DNA of 64,000 nt from Pseudomonas sp. S06B 330. GTDB lineage: Bacteria; Pseudomonadota; Gammaproteobacteria; Pseudomonadales; Pseudomonadaceae. Numbering within the stretch: the stretch's first letter is position 1; each line of letters starts with the position of its first letter. Positions 54,593 through 64,000 of this stretch are shown in pieces. Under the pieces are notes generated by a model. The model was not told where the DNA came from. It was given only the letters and a program-made list of their open reading frames with translations, and made no database searches. Both the position numbers and the translations under genes were made by a program. The stretch is from contig NZ_CP088149.1 in NCBI RefSeq assembly GCF_002845275.2, positions 3,220,501 through 3,284,500 of the forward strand. The letters run 5' to 3'.

Positions 54593-55925
54593 GCCGCTAC
54601 CGCACCCGCAGCTGCTGCTGGCCATCGCAGCCCTGCGCGACCGCGCCCTGGCCACCGACTCGCTCAATGCCTTGGGTTTCTCGATCGCCAATGACCCTTA
54701 CCCGCTGTTGCAGTATCACCAGGCGCTAGTGTTCCAACAACAGGGCCAGAGCCTGGAGCTGCTCTGCGTGTCGGGCCTGGCCCGTCCCACTGAAGATTCG
54801 CCCTACCTGGTCTGGCTGCAGCGTGCGGTGCACTGGATTGCAACCCAGCTGGAAAACGATCAAGCGTACTGGCTGGCGCGGGACGCTGTGACCCCACCAG
54901 CGGACATCGAAGAAGGTTGGGCCGAATGGTGGCCACATGGCCTGTGGTGTATTCCATTACATGATCGCGACGGCAAGCGCCTGGGCCTGGTGCTGTTCCT
55001 GCTCGATGCCGCGCCAGCGCAATCACTGCAACCCTTGTTCGAAGGCTTATGGCGAACTTGGGCTCACTGCTGGGCGGGCTTTACCAAGCAACGTCGACTG
55101 ACCCGCTGGCGGCCGAGCAAGCGTCAATTGCTGCTGACCTTGGCAGTGCTGGTCGCCTTATTGCTGGTACCCGTCAGGCAGACCGCGCTGGCGCCGGCCG
55201 AGATTGTCTCGCGCCAGACGATGATCATCAGCTCGCCGATTGATGGCGTGATCCAGAGCATGCACGTGCGCCCCAATCAGCCGGTGGAAAAAGGCACACC
55301 GCTGTTCAGTCTCGATGAAACCACCCTGAACAGCCGCGCCGATGTCCTCAGCAAGGAAGTGGCGGTGGCCGATGCTGAACTCATGGCTGCCAGCCAGCGG
55401 GCGTTCGACAACTCCCAAAGCAAAAGCGAATTGACCCTGTTGAATGGCCGGGTACAACAACGTCGAGCGGAACTCGCGGCGGTCAAAGCACAATTGCAGC
55501 GCACTCAAGTGCGCGCGCCGCGGGCCGGTGTGGCGGTCTATAGTGATCCCAATGACTGGCTGGGCAAACCGGTTTCCACTGGCGAACGTATTGTGTTGAT
55601 CGCCGACCCCAAGCAACCGGCCATGCTGATCCAGTTACCGGTGGCCGATGCCATTGCCCTGGAGCCGGGCGCCGAAGTCACCTTATTCCTCACCGCCTAC
55701 CCCTTGACCCCACTGAAGGGGCAAGTGCTGGAAACCAGTTACCAGGCGCAGGCCAGCGAAGAAGGCGTGGTCGCTTACCGCCTGCTCGCCAGCATTGACG
55801 GCCAACCTGAACATGCACGCCTTGGCCTGCACGGCACCGCGCGCCTGTTCGGCGAACGTGTGGTATTGGGCTACTACCTGCTGCGCAGGCCTTTTGCCGC
55901 GCTGCGGGCATGGAGTGGATTATGA
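54585..55925 (+). CDS. GAF-like domain / HlyD-type adaptor
   Basis: A 446-residue protein. The start at 54585 overlaps the previous stop by 8 bases. Residues about 1-165 form a cytoplasmic GAF-like domain (YHQALVFQQQGQSLELLCVS, GLWCIPLHDRDGKRLGLVLF). One membrane helix follows (LLLTLAVLVALLLVPV, about 183-198), then an HlyD-type periplasmic part with both barrel-sandwich halves (ISSPIDGVIQSMHVRPNQPV and RTQVRAPRAGVAVYSDPNDW) around a coiled coil at about 245-310. A GAF-like sensor on an adaptor is unusual for type I secretion and suggests that export responds to a cytoplasmic signal. Confidence 0.85.
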   Translation: MTEPLPHPQLLLAIAALRDRALATDSLNALGFSIANDPYPLLQYHQALVFQQQGQSLELLCVSGLARPTEDSPYLVWLQRAVHWIATQLENDQAYWLARDAVTPPADIEEGWAEWWPHGLWCIPLHDRDGKRLGLVLFLLDAAPAQSLQPLFEGLWRTWAHCWAGFTKQRRLTRWRPSKRQLLLTLAVLVALLLVPVRQTALAPAEIVSRQTMIISSPIDGVIQSMHVRPNQPVEKGTPLFSLDETTLNSRADVLSKEVAVADAELMAASQRAFDNSQSKSELTLLNGRVQQRRAELAAVKAQLQRTQVRAPRAGVAVYSDPNDWLGKPVSTGERIVLIADPKQPAMLIQLPVADAIALEPGAEVTLFLTAYPLTPLKGQVLETSYQAQASEEGVVAYRLLASIDGQPEHARLGLHGTARLFGERVVLGYYLLRRPFAALRAWSGL

Positions 55926-58021
55926 TCGCCAATCCGGCCGAGTTGTCGCCACCGCCGCTGCGCGACGACCTGCGCTTGCTGGAGACCGCGCCGGACAGCA
56001 ATGGCGAACCGGCTTGGGTGATTCACGATACCGTGCTCAACCGTTTCTTTCGTATCGGCTGGCTCGAGTTCGAGTGCCTGTTGCGCTGGGAGCGCACGCC
56101 CACTGAAATCTGCAAGGCCATCCATGCCGAAACACCGCTGCGCCCGGACGTCGAACAAATCGTCGAATTTCGCCAGTTCCTGGAAAACCATCAACTCGTG
56201 CGCCCCGGTCACGAAGCCTTGGCCCGACTGGCTGCGCGCAGCCAGGACAATGCATGGCTAAGCTGGCGCTGGTGGCTGCACCACTACCTATTCTTTCGCG
56301 TGCCGCTGCTGCGCCCGCAACAACATTTGCAGCGGCTGGCACAGAAACTTGACTGGCTGTTCCAGCCCCTGACCGGCATCGTTGTGTTGCTGCTGGGGAT
56401 CACAGGTGTGCTCCTGGTCCTGCAGCAGTGGGATACCTTCACCACGGCTGTGGTCGAGTCGTTTTCTGCCTCCGGCCTGGTCAGCTTCGCCATCGCGCTG
56501 GCACTGGCCAAGACCCTGCACGAGCTCGGCCATGCCCTGGTGGCTACCCGCCTGGGGCTGCGCGTGGGCCACATGGGCATCGCCTTCGTAGTGATGTGGC
56601 CGATGCTCTACACCGATACCGGCGAGAGCTGGAAACTGCGCAGTTCCAGACAGCGCCTGGTGATCGCTTCAGCGGGCATCATCACCGAACTGGCCTTGGC
56701 CGGCCTTGCCACTCTCGGCTGGGCTTTGTCGGACCCTGGGCCATTACGCAACGCCCTGCTCTACCTGGCCACCACCAGCTGGGTGCTGTCCCTGGCACTC
56801 AACGCCAGCCCTTTCATGCGCTTTGACGGCTACTTCATTCTCTCCGACCTGCTCGACTTCCCCAATTTGCACGAACGCTCCTCGGCGTTGGCGCGCGTCA
56901 CCCTGCGCCGGGTGCTGCTGGGCCTGGACGAAGAGTGGCCAGAGTCATTCCCTGCCAACAAGCGTCGGGCGCTGGTGGCGTTCGCAATGGTCACCTGGGT
57001 CTATCGCCTGGTGCTGTTCCTGGGAATTGCCGTGGCGGTGTACCTGCTGTTCTTCAAGCTACTGGGGATTTTCCTGTTTGCCGTGGAAGTTGCCTGGTTC
57101 ATCGTCATGCCGGTGTGGCGTGAGCTCAAGTACTGGTGGAGCCACCGCGAAGGCATCAGCAGAAAACACCGGCAGCGCTGGTGGCTGGTCGCCGGATTGG
57201 TACTGCTGCTGTTGGCCGTACCCTGGCGCACCCAGGTCCAGGCCTTGGGCGTGGCCCGTGCCGAGCATCAATTGCGGGTCTTCGCCCCCTACCCGGCCCG
57301 CCTGCAGGCCCTGCATCCAGCTGGTTCAGTAACAGCAGGCGCAGCCCTGGTGACCCTCGATGAACCGGATATCGCGTCACGTTTATCCAGCAGCGAGGCC
57401 AGTGCCAAAAGTTATCAGGCCCGGCTCGGCGGGCTGATCGCTGACCCCGCAGGCGCTGACCAGGCCATTGCTACCCGTCAGCGCCTCAACGTGCAGTTCG
57501 AAGAAGCACGTGCCGCACGCTCGGAAATCGCCCGTTTGACCTTGCAGGCACCGTTCAGCGGCCAATGGTTGGACCTGGACCCGAGCAGGCAACCCGGCCA
57601 GTGGATCAACAGCCGCGAGGCCATTGGCATCCTCGTCGACCCCAGCCGTTGGCAAGTGGATGCCTATGTCGACCAGGATGAGGTGCAACACTTGGTACAA
57701 GGCGCCGCAGTGCGCTTCTACCCCGAAGGGCAACCCACCCCCATCAACGGCAAAGTGCTGGCCATCGGCAGTACCCGAGTCAGTCAGTTGCACCACGCCA
57801 TGCTCGCATCACGATTCGGCGGGCCATTGACGGTTGCCAGTCGCGGCAAGGAACTGCTGCCAACACCGCCGTTGTTTCATGTTCTGGTCCAGCTCGACGG
57901 GGCCCCGCCAGCCCTGCGTGAAACTCGTGGCAGGTTGCAGATAACCGGTGAGCGCCGCAGCTTGCTGGGCGAGGGATTTATCCATGTCGCGGCGGTGCTT
58001 CTGCGTGAGAGCGGCTTCTGA
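55922..58021 (+). CDS. PqqD-like / M50 metalloprotease / HlyD fusion protein
   Basis: A 699-residue membrane protein whose ATG overlaps the previous stop by 4 bases. Residues about 20-95 resemble PqqD, a peptide-binding winged helix (HDTVLNRFFRIGWLEFECLL, FRQFLENHQLVRPG). Membrane helices start at about 140. The zinc site HELGH is at 200-204, and the third-ligand motif NASPFMRFDG is at 294-303, so the M50 protease looks active. After further helices (about 350-425) the C-terminal part (about 430-699) is HlyD-like (VFAPYPARLQALHPAGSVTA, LQAPFSGQWLDLDP). It closes the operon. It may bind, cut or guide the giant protein; no ABC ATPase accompanies it. Confidence 0.88.
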   Translation: MIANPAELSPPPLRDDLRLLETAPDSNGEPAWVIHDTVLNRFFRIGWLEFECLLRWERTPTEICKAIHAETPLRPDVEQIVEFRQFLENHQLVRPGHEALARLAARSQDNAWLSWRWWLHHYLFFRVPLLRPQQHLQRLAQKLDWLFQPLTGIVVLLLGITGVLLVLQQWDTFTTAVVESFSASGLVSFAIALALAKTLHELGHALVATRLGLRVGHMGIAFVVMWPMLYTDTGESWKLRSSRQRLVIASAGIITELALAGLATLGWALSDPGPLRNALLYLATTSWVLSLALNASPFMRFDGYFILSDLLDFPNLHERSSALARVTLRRVLLGLDEEWPESFPANKRRALVAFAMVTWVYRLVLFLGIAVAVYLLFFKLLGIFLFAVEVAWFIVMPVWRELKYWWSHREGISRKHRQRWWLVAGLVLLLLAVPWRTQVQALGVARAEHQLRVFAPYPARLQALHPAGSVTAGAALVTLDEPDIASRLSSSEASAKSYQARLGGLIADPAGADQAIATRQRLNVQFEEARAARSEIARLTLQAPFSGQWLDLDPSRQPGQWINSREAIGILVDPSRWQVDAYVDQDEVQHLVQGAAVRFYPEGQPTPINGKVLAIGSTRVSQLHHAMLASRFGGPLTVASRGKELLPTPPLFHVLVQLDGAPPALRETRGRLQITGERRSLLGEGFIHVAAVLLRESGF

Positions 58022-58026
58022 GGCAC

Positions 58027-59709
58027 TCAACCCGGCAGGGCCGCCGGGCATTCGAGTTCGATCAGAAACGCGGTTTCACCGTTCTCGTGGACATCCCGAA
58101 AACTGCCTTCCATCGACTGCGCCAGGCGTCGGCAAAACTGCAAGGCAATACCCTGGTGATGCGCCAGGGGCTGGCAGAGGGTGATTGCCAGATTAAAGGT
58201 GACTACGCCACTGAGCTGCATCCGGGTGGCCAGGCTGATGCGCAGCGGCGCTTGGCTGGCCTCTTCACTGAGGCGTTGTAGCAGGCTGTCGAACAACGCG
58301 CCCAGTCGTTCGGCATCGATCCATAACTGCTTGGCACTCACCCCTTCCAGCGCCAGCGTCGGTACGGCGGCGCCTTTGCTCAGTTGCGCGTTGAACGCAT
58401 CAAGTCGGGCACTGACCCACTCAACAATATCCAGCTGCACCGGCACCAGTGGCGGACGCTGCAGACTCAAGTTGACCAGGCGCTCCAGCTGCGCCATGCG
58501 TTGGCTCAAGCGCTGCAGGGCAACTTGGCCAGGCACCGTCAGGCGCGCAAAGTCGAGGCCTGCCTTCAGACGCTGCAGCGGCTCGTCGAGGTCGGCATGC
58601 AGCACACGGGCAAAATGGGTGGCCTCGCGGTACCTGGCCTGGGCGTGTTCGTGGGCGTCGCGTAACTGACCCAGTAAAATGTGTCGGTCGGTCAGGTCTT
58701 CAAAGCTGCCGACCATACCCTGCACGGTGCCGTTGGCATCGCGCCAGGGTTCAGACCAGTGTTGCAGATAGTGCAACTCCCCCAACCAATCGACACTGCC
58801 CTGGGAGGTATACGCCTCACCTTTTTCGACACTGGCCTCGTAACGGGCCTGGTAGGTACGGCCCTGTTCGGCACTGAACCAGAACATATCCTCTACACGT
58901 TCACCCAACACCCGTTCCAGGGAGGTATGGTGCAGCGTCAGAAAGGGCTGGTTGCACAACAGCAAGCGGCCCTGACGGTCACGGACATACATCGGATTGG
59001 GTGAGGAATCCAGCAGTGCCCGCAACAGTGCTTGCTGTGCCGGGTCCGGTTGGGTTTGCGCCAGCTGGGCGGGCTCGACCTGGGTACTCACAGCCGACAG
59101 GCCGATGCCATTGCGATGAGCGATGTCCGCCAGGCCCAGGCGCGAGTCGACCTGGAGCTTTTCCTGTAACCGGGTTTTGTAGGTGCTGACGGTCTTGTAA
59201 CTGATCGACAGCTGTTCGGCGATGGCCTGATTGGAGCGCCCCTCACCGATCAACCCCAGCACCGTCAGCTCCCGCGCCGACAGGGCGTCCAGCTCATTGC
59301 CGCCCATCGCAACCTGCACATTCCCAGGCTCGCGAGGGAAATAGCGACGCCCGTGCGCCACCGCGTTCAATGCCCGCTCCAGCTCGACCGGTTCATCCTG
59401 CTTGCTGACAAAACCATCCGCCCCGGCCTGCATGCACAAGCGTGCGAAATGACTGCTGCTTTGCCCGGTGTAGACCAACAGTTGCAATGCCGGGTCGCGC
59501 AGCTTCAAGCGACGGATCAAGTCCAACCCGCCGAGACCGGCAATAGCCAGTTCAAGCACCACCAACTGCGGTGAATCACTACGGGCGTGCAGCAGCGCAT
59601 CCTGACCATTGTCCACCTGGGCTACTACCTGATGGCCGAGGCGTTCCACTACCTGGCCAATGGCCAGACGCAGCAACGGCAACGGCTCGACGATCATTAC
59701 CCGGCTCAT
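58027..59709 (-). CDS. LuxR-type regulator: atypical receiver, HTH, PAS and degenerate kinase module
   Basis: A 560-residue protein. The receiver (about 1-120) has Glu53 in VVLELAIAG where the phosphorylated Asp is expected; Lys103 in GFVSKQD is kept. A LuxR helix-turn-helix follows (about 140-195, LSARELTVLGLIGEGRSNQA). A PAS domain (about 225-340, LLDSSPNPMYVRDRQGRLLL) is next. The C-terminal 200 residues resemble a histidine kinase, but the usual His-Asp-Leu-x-Glu-Pro-Leu motif is shifted (LHADLDEPLQ) and the N-box Asn is missing, while a relic of the last ATP-binding box remains (QGIALQFCRRLAQSMEGSF). It converges with the export operon across 5 bases and may regulate it or the autotransporter. 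Confidence 0.87.
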   Translation of the reverse strand: MSRVMIVEPLPLLRLAIGQVVERLGHQVVAQVDNGQDALLHARSDSPQLVVLELAIAGLGGLDLIRRLKLRDPALQLLVYTGQSSSHFARLCMQAGADGFVSKQDEPVELERALNAVAHGRRYFPREPGNVQVAMGGNELDALSARELTVLGLIGEGRSNQAIAEQLSISYKTVSTYKTRLQEKLQVDSRLGLADIAHRNGIGLSAVSTQVEPAQLAQTQPDPAQQALLRALLDSSPNPMYVRDRQGRLLLCNQPFLTLHHTSLERVLGERVEDMFWFSAEQGRTYQARYEASVEKGEAYTSQGSVDWLGELHYLQHWSEPWRDANGTVQGMVGSFEDLTDRHILLGQLRDAHEHAQARYREATHFARVLHADLDEPLQRLKAGLDFARLTVPGQVALQRLSQRMAQLERLVNLSLQRPPLVPVQLDIVEWVSARLDAFNAQLSKGAAVPTLALEGVSAKQLWIDAERLGALFDSLLQRLSEEASQAPLRISLATRMQLSGVVTFNLAITLCQPLAHHQGIALQFCRRLAQSMEGSFRDVHENGETAFLIELECPAALPG

Positions 59710-59862
59710 GGGACCGCTCCTTTTGGACCAATGCAGGCCTGAAAAACAAGCCTAGACCAGCGCAGCCTTCAGCGAACCTCCTACAAGCGGCTAAGGCGAC
59801 TCCTACAGAGCACTTCCCTGCCTAGGCAGACACTTCCAACACTACATTCGTTGGAGGTTGTC

Positions 59863-62800
59863 ATGAAACATAACACCTTGTGTGCACTGCCTCTGGACCA
59901 CCTGGCTCACAACCGTCTGGCCCTGGCGATCAGTCTGATTCTGGGTAGCCTGAGTTACCTGCCGATCATGGATGCGCAAGCAGAGGAAGCAGAAATAACC
60001 GTCGAACTTATGGAAGAGCCACGCCCCTCTGAAGCGGGCTTGAACATTGGCCGCTTCGCCCTGCTCGGGCTGCTTGGCGTACCTGCACCTATCTCGGTCA
60101 CCGTGGCTGCTGGCGTGGGTATCAGCAGCGGTGCTGCAGACAGTTCCAGCGTGCTCCTGCGCGCAGCCAACTCCATCGGGGTTAAGGCCAACGCCGGGGT
60201 CCAGATCAGCTTCGAACAAGGTTCTGTGCTCAACAGCGCCGTGACCGGCGCTACCGCCAATGGCCAGAAAGGCGTGTTGGCGGTAGAGAGTGGCAAGATC
60301 AGCGGCAGCGGCGTGACCATCGAAATGGTGCCAAAAACCGCCGCAGGCGCTGCTTTGACCGCCAACAACATGACCGGCGTGAGCGCGCAAAACGGCGGTG
60401 AGGTCAGCCTGACAGAGAGTACAGTCACCATGGGCGGCCTGGCTGGCAGCAACAATGTTGGCCTACTGGCAACGGCGGCAGGCAGCCTTATCAACTTCAG
60501 CGGTGGTGATATCAGCACCCTGGCCAAGGGCTCCGTCGCTGTGCACGCCAAAGACGGTGCCAGCATCGTCCTGAGCAATGGCACTACCGTCACCAGCACG
60601 GGCGCGGCCAGTGGTACCACCATCAGCCACGGCCTCAAAGCCGAAGGTGCCAGCCGCATCAGCGCCACTGACGTCACCGTCAACACCAGTGGTGCCTCGG
60701 CCAGCGGTGCCCGTGCCGAAGGCGCTAGTGAAATCACCCTGACCGACAGCACCTTCAACACCACCAACGCGGCAACCAGCACCACCACTACGGCGGTGCT
60801 GCATGCGCTGGATGGCTCGCAGATCAACGCCAGTGGGCTGAACGTCACGGCCACCGGCAACCACGTTGGCGGTGTACGCGCCGAAGCCGCCAACGTTTCG
60901 CTCAAAGACAGCACGGTCAGTGTCAACGGTGCCGGTAACCTGATCAATCCCGCTGCCGCTGCCCGGGCCATGACCGGTGGCAGCTTGTTGATCGACAACA
61001 GTACGCTGGCCACCCAGGGCATGTACGGCCACGGTGTGTCTGTCGAAGGCCCAGGCGCCCAGGCTCAGGTGTCCAACAGCGATATCTCGGTACTCGGAGC
61101 CCGCTCCATTGGCCTGAACATCAGCGGCGGCGCTCAGGCCCAGGTGACTAACAGCACGTTTGCCGTGGGCGCCATCGCCGCAGGCCCTTGGTCGCCCGGT
61201 GTGTTGGTCGACGGGGCTGGCTCGACCTTGGTGATGCGTGACAGCACAGTGAGCACTTCGCCGAAAACCAGCTACGGCGTTAGCGCAGGCAACGGTGCTG
61301 ATATCAAGATCACCAATGGCAGCGTCAGCACCCTGGGTGATTACTCCACCGCGATCAGCGCCGGTAACGCAACGATCACTGCCGACAACGTCAACGTCTA
61401 CACCGCAGGTAACGACAATGCCATGGGCGTGGTGGCCAACCAGAACTCCACGGTGATTCTCAATGGCGGCACCGTGACCACTAGCGGCGACGGCTCACCG
61501 GTACCGTCCAACCTGACCTTCCCGCATGCCCTGGCCTCGCGTAATGAAGGCGCGCTGCTGATCGCCAACGGCACCCACCTGCTGACCACCGGCCAGCAGG
61601 CCTATGGCGCGGCCGTGGATGACGGCGGCAGCATGCAGCTCAATGGCGTATCGGTGCGCACCGAAGGCGACCGTTCCCTGGGCCTGTACGCTGGCATCGG
61701 CACACCAAAACCCGGCAATGTCGCTCTGGAGGCCAATAGCGTTACCGTTGAGACCTTTGGCGCCAATGCCAGCGGCGCTCGTGTCAGCCGTAACTTCAAA
61801 CCCGACCAGACCGCCACCCTGAGCCTCAAGGACTCCAGCGTCCGCACCCACGGCGATAACGCCGTCGGCCTGCAGGCCGAGCGCGGCGGTGAACTGCTGG
61901 CCGAGAACAGCGTTGCCAGCACCAGCGGTGTCGGTGCCCACGGCGTGCTGGTCAGCAACGCGCCAAGCGCGGCAACCCTCAAGCAGGCCAGTGTGATTGC
62001 CACCGGCGATCAGGCCCATGGCATGTTGGTCAGGGACGGTGGCCAGCTCAGTGCAGCACAGTCGACCGTGAGCGCCGCGGGCAACGACGCTTCGGCCCTG
62101 CGCCTGCAAGGCGACAGCACCGACATCAGCCAGGTCGACCTGAGCGGCAGCGTGCTGCACAACCAGCACGGCGCCACCGTAGCGGTGGCCGGTGTGGGTG
62201 ACATCGACTTTGAGGATGTGATCACCAGCGGCAGCGGCCAATGGCTGCAGGTCGATGCCGGTGCAACTGAGCCGGGCCTGGCCAATATCAACCTGGCCAG
62301 CTCCCTGGTCACCGGTTCCGCCCTTACCGCGCAAGGCAGCACCTCAAACCTGAGCATGAGCGACACCAGCCTGTGGCACCTCACCGATGACTCCAACCTG
62401 AGCACCCTGAGCAACGCCAACAGCCTGATCGACTTCAGCGCCCCAACTGGCGGAAAATACAAAACCCTCACGGCCAATCAGTACCATGGCAACAACGGCA
62501 CCATCGCCCTCAACACCTACCTGTACGACGACCAATCACCGTCAGACAAACTGGTGATTGACGGCGGCAAGGCCACTGGCAGCAGCAACCTGCAGATCAA
62601 GAACGCCGGCGGCCCTGGCGCCTTGACCAAAGGTAACGGCATTCAGGTGGTCGATGCCAAAAACGGCGGGACTACCGAGGAACAAGCCTTCAGACTGCTC
62701 AGCCGGGTCAAGGCCGGCCCTTATGAATACACCCTGCACCGCGCCAGCCTTGACGATAGCAACACCCAAGCCTGGTACCTGCGTTCGACCAAAGACGCCA

Positions 62801-64000
62801 AACCTGTTGACCCCGATCCGGTCGACCCGAAACCGGTTGATCCCGATCCTGTTGATCCAAAACCAGTGGACCCGAAACCTGTCGATCCAAAACCGGTTGA
62901 TCCAAAACCTGTCGACCCAACACCTGTCGATCCAAAACCGGTTGATCCGAAGCCAGTCGATCCAAAACCTGTCGACCCAACACCTAAGCCTGTCGACAAC
63001 GACCCAAGTCCTGCACCTCAGGTGCCGAACTACCGCCCGGAAACTTCGCTGTACAGCGCGATCCCTGGCATGACCCTGCGCTACAGCCGCATGCTGGTCG
63101 ACACCCTGCACGAGCGGATGGGTGAAGAAGTTCGCAACGCAGTCGACCCGCTCCCGGTCGACGCGCAAAGCGACTACGGTCCCTCGCTGGGCTGGGGCCG
63201 TTTGATCTATGGCCAGGGCGAACAGGACCTGGGCAATGGCGGCGGCTATGACTACAGCCAGCACGCCTTCCAGGTCGGTATCGACCTGTACCACAACGAA
63301 GACACCGATGGCAGCACCGATCAAGCCGGGATCTCGCTGTCGGCTGGCAAAATCACTGGTGATATCGAACACACCGATGGCAGTTCAGCGGGCGACAGCA
63401 AGGTCCGCGCCACAGGCCTGGGGGGCTACTGGACTCACTACGGTCCTGCCGGCTGGTACCTGGATGGCGTGCTGCAATTCAACCACTTCGATATCCAGGC
63501 TCACCCGCAAGACCTGCCACGCTTCAACACCAAAGGCAAAGGCATCACCGCTTCGTTGGAGGCCGGTTACCCATTCAAGCTGAACAAGGACGAATCACTG
63601 AAGATCGAACCGCAAGCGCAAGTGATCGTCACCAAAGTCAAGATCGATGATGCTCACGACGCGGGTGCTAACGTGCGCTTCGAAGATGTCGACTCGCTGA
63701 CCGGGCGCCTGGGAGTACGGATCGACAAGGACATGTTCCGTGAGGACGACAAGGGCAAACTGCACCGTACCAACGTCTGGGTTCGCCCAAGCATCTGGCA
63801 CGAGTTCAAGGGCCAGCCGAAAACCGAGTTCTCCTCCAACGATGGTTTTGTACCTTTTACCACTGACATGGGCGGTACTTGGACGGAGGTGAACCTGGGC
63901 GTGGACTATCAAGTCAGCGAGAAAACCACGATCCACGTCAACGCCGGCTATGAGAAAGGCCTGGATAACGACAGCCACGGCTACGAAGGGATGCTGGGGA
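59863..64000 (+). CDS. Autotransporter with pertactin-like passenger, 3' end outside window
   Basis: The first 1379 codons of a classical autotransporter. The ATG at 59863 follows TTGGAGG. A long signal ([22 protein letters not shown]) leads into a passenger of many short beta-helix repeats of the type [16 protein letters not shown] (about 75-900). A pertactin-like end domain follows, then a proline-rich linker of PVDP repeats (about 980-1045), and the beta-barrel starts near 1060 ([37 protein letters not shown]). The barrel is still open at base 64000. It should export its own passenger to the cell surface; adhesion is the likely role. It lies divergent from the LuxR-type regulator across 153 bases. 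Confidence 0.92.
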   Translation, partial: MKHNTLCALPLDHLAHNRLALAISLILGSLSYLPIMDAQAEEAEITVELMEEPRPSEAGLNIGRFALLGLLGVPAPISVTVAAGVGISSGAADSSSVLLRAANSIGVKANAGVQISFEQGSVLNSAVTGATANGQKGVLAVESGKISGSGVTIEMVPKTAAGAALTANNMTGVSAQNGGEVSLTESTVTMGGLAGSNNVGLLATAAGSLINFSGGDISTLAKGSVAVHAKDGASIVLSNGTTVTSTGAASGTTISHGLKAEGASRISATDVTVNTSGASASGARAEGASEITLTDSTFNTTNAATSTTTTAVLHALDGSQINASGLNVTATGNHVGGVRAEAANVSLKDSTVSVNGAGNLINPAAAARAMTGGSLLIDNSTLATQGMYGHGVSVEGPGAQAQVSNSDISVLGARSIGLNISGGAQAQVTNSTFAVGAIAAGPWSPGVLVDGAGSTLVMRDSTVSTSPKTSYGVSAGNGADIKITNGSVSTLGDYSTAISAGNATITADNVNVYTAGNDNAMGVVANQNSTVILNGGTVTTSGDGSPVPSNLTFPHALASRNEGALLIANGTHLLTTGQQAYGAAVDDGGSMQLNGVSVRTEGDRSLGLYAGIGTPKPGNVALEANSVTVETFGANASGARVSRNFKPDQTATLSLKDSSVRTHGDNAVGLQAERGGELLAENSVASTSGVGAHGVLVSNAPSAATLKQASVIATGDQAHGMLVRDGGQLSAAQSTVSAAGNDASALRLQGDSTDISQVDLSGSVLHNQHGATVAVAGVGDIDFEDVITSGSGQWLQVDAGATEPGLANINLASSLVTGSALTAQGSTSNLSMSDTSLWHLTDDSNLSTLSNANSLIDFSAPTGGKYKTLTANQYHGNNGTIALNTYLYDDQSPSDKLVIDGGKATGSSNLQIKNAGGPGALTKGNGIQVVDAKNGGTTEEQAFRLLSRVKAGPYEYTLHRASLDDSNTQAWYLRSTKDAKPVDPDPVDPKPVDPDPVDPKPVDPKPVDPKPVDPKPVDPTPVDPKPVDPKPVDPKPVDPTPKPVDNDPSPAPQVPNYRPETSLYSAIPGMTLRYSRMLVDTLHERMGEEVRNAVDPLPVDAQSDYGPSLGWGRLIYGQGEQDLGNGGGYDYSQHAFQVGIDLYHNEDTDGSTDQAGISLSAGKITGDIEHTDGSSAGDSKVRATGLGGYWTHYGPAGWYLDGVLQFNHFDIQAHPQDLPRFNTKGKGITASLEAGYPFKLNKDESLKIEPQAQVIVTKVKIDDAHDAGANVRFEDVDSLTGRLGVRIDKDMFREDDKGKLHRTNVWVRPSIWHEFKGQPKTEFSSNDGFVPFTTDMGGTWTEVNLGVDYQVSEKTTIHVNAGYEKGLDNDSHGYEGMLG
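62800..62997 (+). repeat. PVDP-coding 15-base tandem repeat
   Basis: About twelve units encode K/D/T-PVDP in the autotransporter linker. Third-base changes between units show that it is not a fresh amplification, though length change by slippage is possible. The linker probably spans the space between passenger and barrel. Confidence 0.85.

Noticed and set aside
62708..62999. Minus-strand frames with GSTGF-type repeats
   Set aside because: They are the complement of the PVDP linker repeat, not a gene.

Overview
The window looks like chromosomal DNA of a Pseudomonas-type gammaproteobacterium. This rests on the high GC content, the dense overlapping operons with AAGGAG-type ribosome sites, the REP-like inverted repeat at 7514-7596 and the gene families present. 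No rRNA, tRNA, CRISPR array, phage gene or transposase gene was seen. All assignments come from reading translations and motifs; no database was searched.

Region 1 (1-17442) is a steroid / bile-acid catabolism cluster. On the minus strand from 6578 downward lie an SDR, a MaoC-DUF35 fusion, an acyl-CoA dehydrogenase, a MaoC hydratase, a thiolase-like aldolase and two more acyl-CoA dehydrogenases. This is the gene content of the mycobacterial igr operon and of proteobacterial bile-acid side-chain operons. Divergent from it is an enoyl-CoA hydratase. A second minus-strand unit carries a 3-ketosteroid delta1-dehydrogenase, a delta4-type flavoprotein and a hydroxysteroid-type SDR. A third carries an aldehyde dehydrogenase and a Tat-exported amidase, opposite a flavin reductase with a MarR-like tail and an MFS transporter. 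The three promoter regions share a 14-bp sequence of the form CGTCnnnnCGGACK, a likely common operator.

Region 2 (17545-33553) opens with a membrane diguanylate cyclase. It is followed on the minus strand by an octaheme cytochrome/TPR protein, MoxR, DUF58, DUF4381, BatA, BatB/C and BatD proteins, a secreted HAD phosphatase-like protein, a secreted sulfatase (ended by a clear terminator) and an MFS/spermidine-synthase fusion. The order suggests an envelope or metal-cofactor maturation locus of unknown purpose.

Region 3 (33554-40474) holds a 145-bp MITE-like element, an orphan LuxR-type regulator with an AT-rich upstream region, a BetT-like choline transporter, and a coupled pair of an AspT-type exchanger and an MscS-family channel.

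Region 4 (40475-64000) is the most unusual. A 3831-residue surface protein (LEPR-type N-terminal motif, DUF4347, DUF11-like repeats, SdrD-B-like domain, 11 VCBS repeats, no RTX repeats) is followed by a tight operon: a TolC-like lipoprotein, a small HlyD-like adaptor, a GAF-HlyD adaptor and a PqqD-M50 protease-HlyD fusion. No ABC ATPase is present. Convergent to it is a LuxR-type regulator whose receiver has Glu at the phosphoacceptor position and which ends in a degenerate kinase module. The window closes inside a classical autotransporter with a PVDP-repeat linker.
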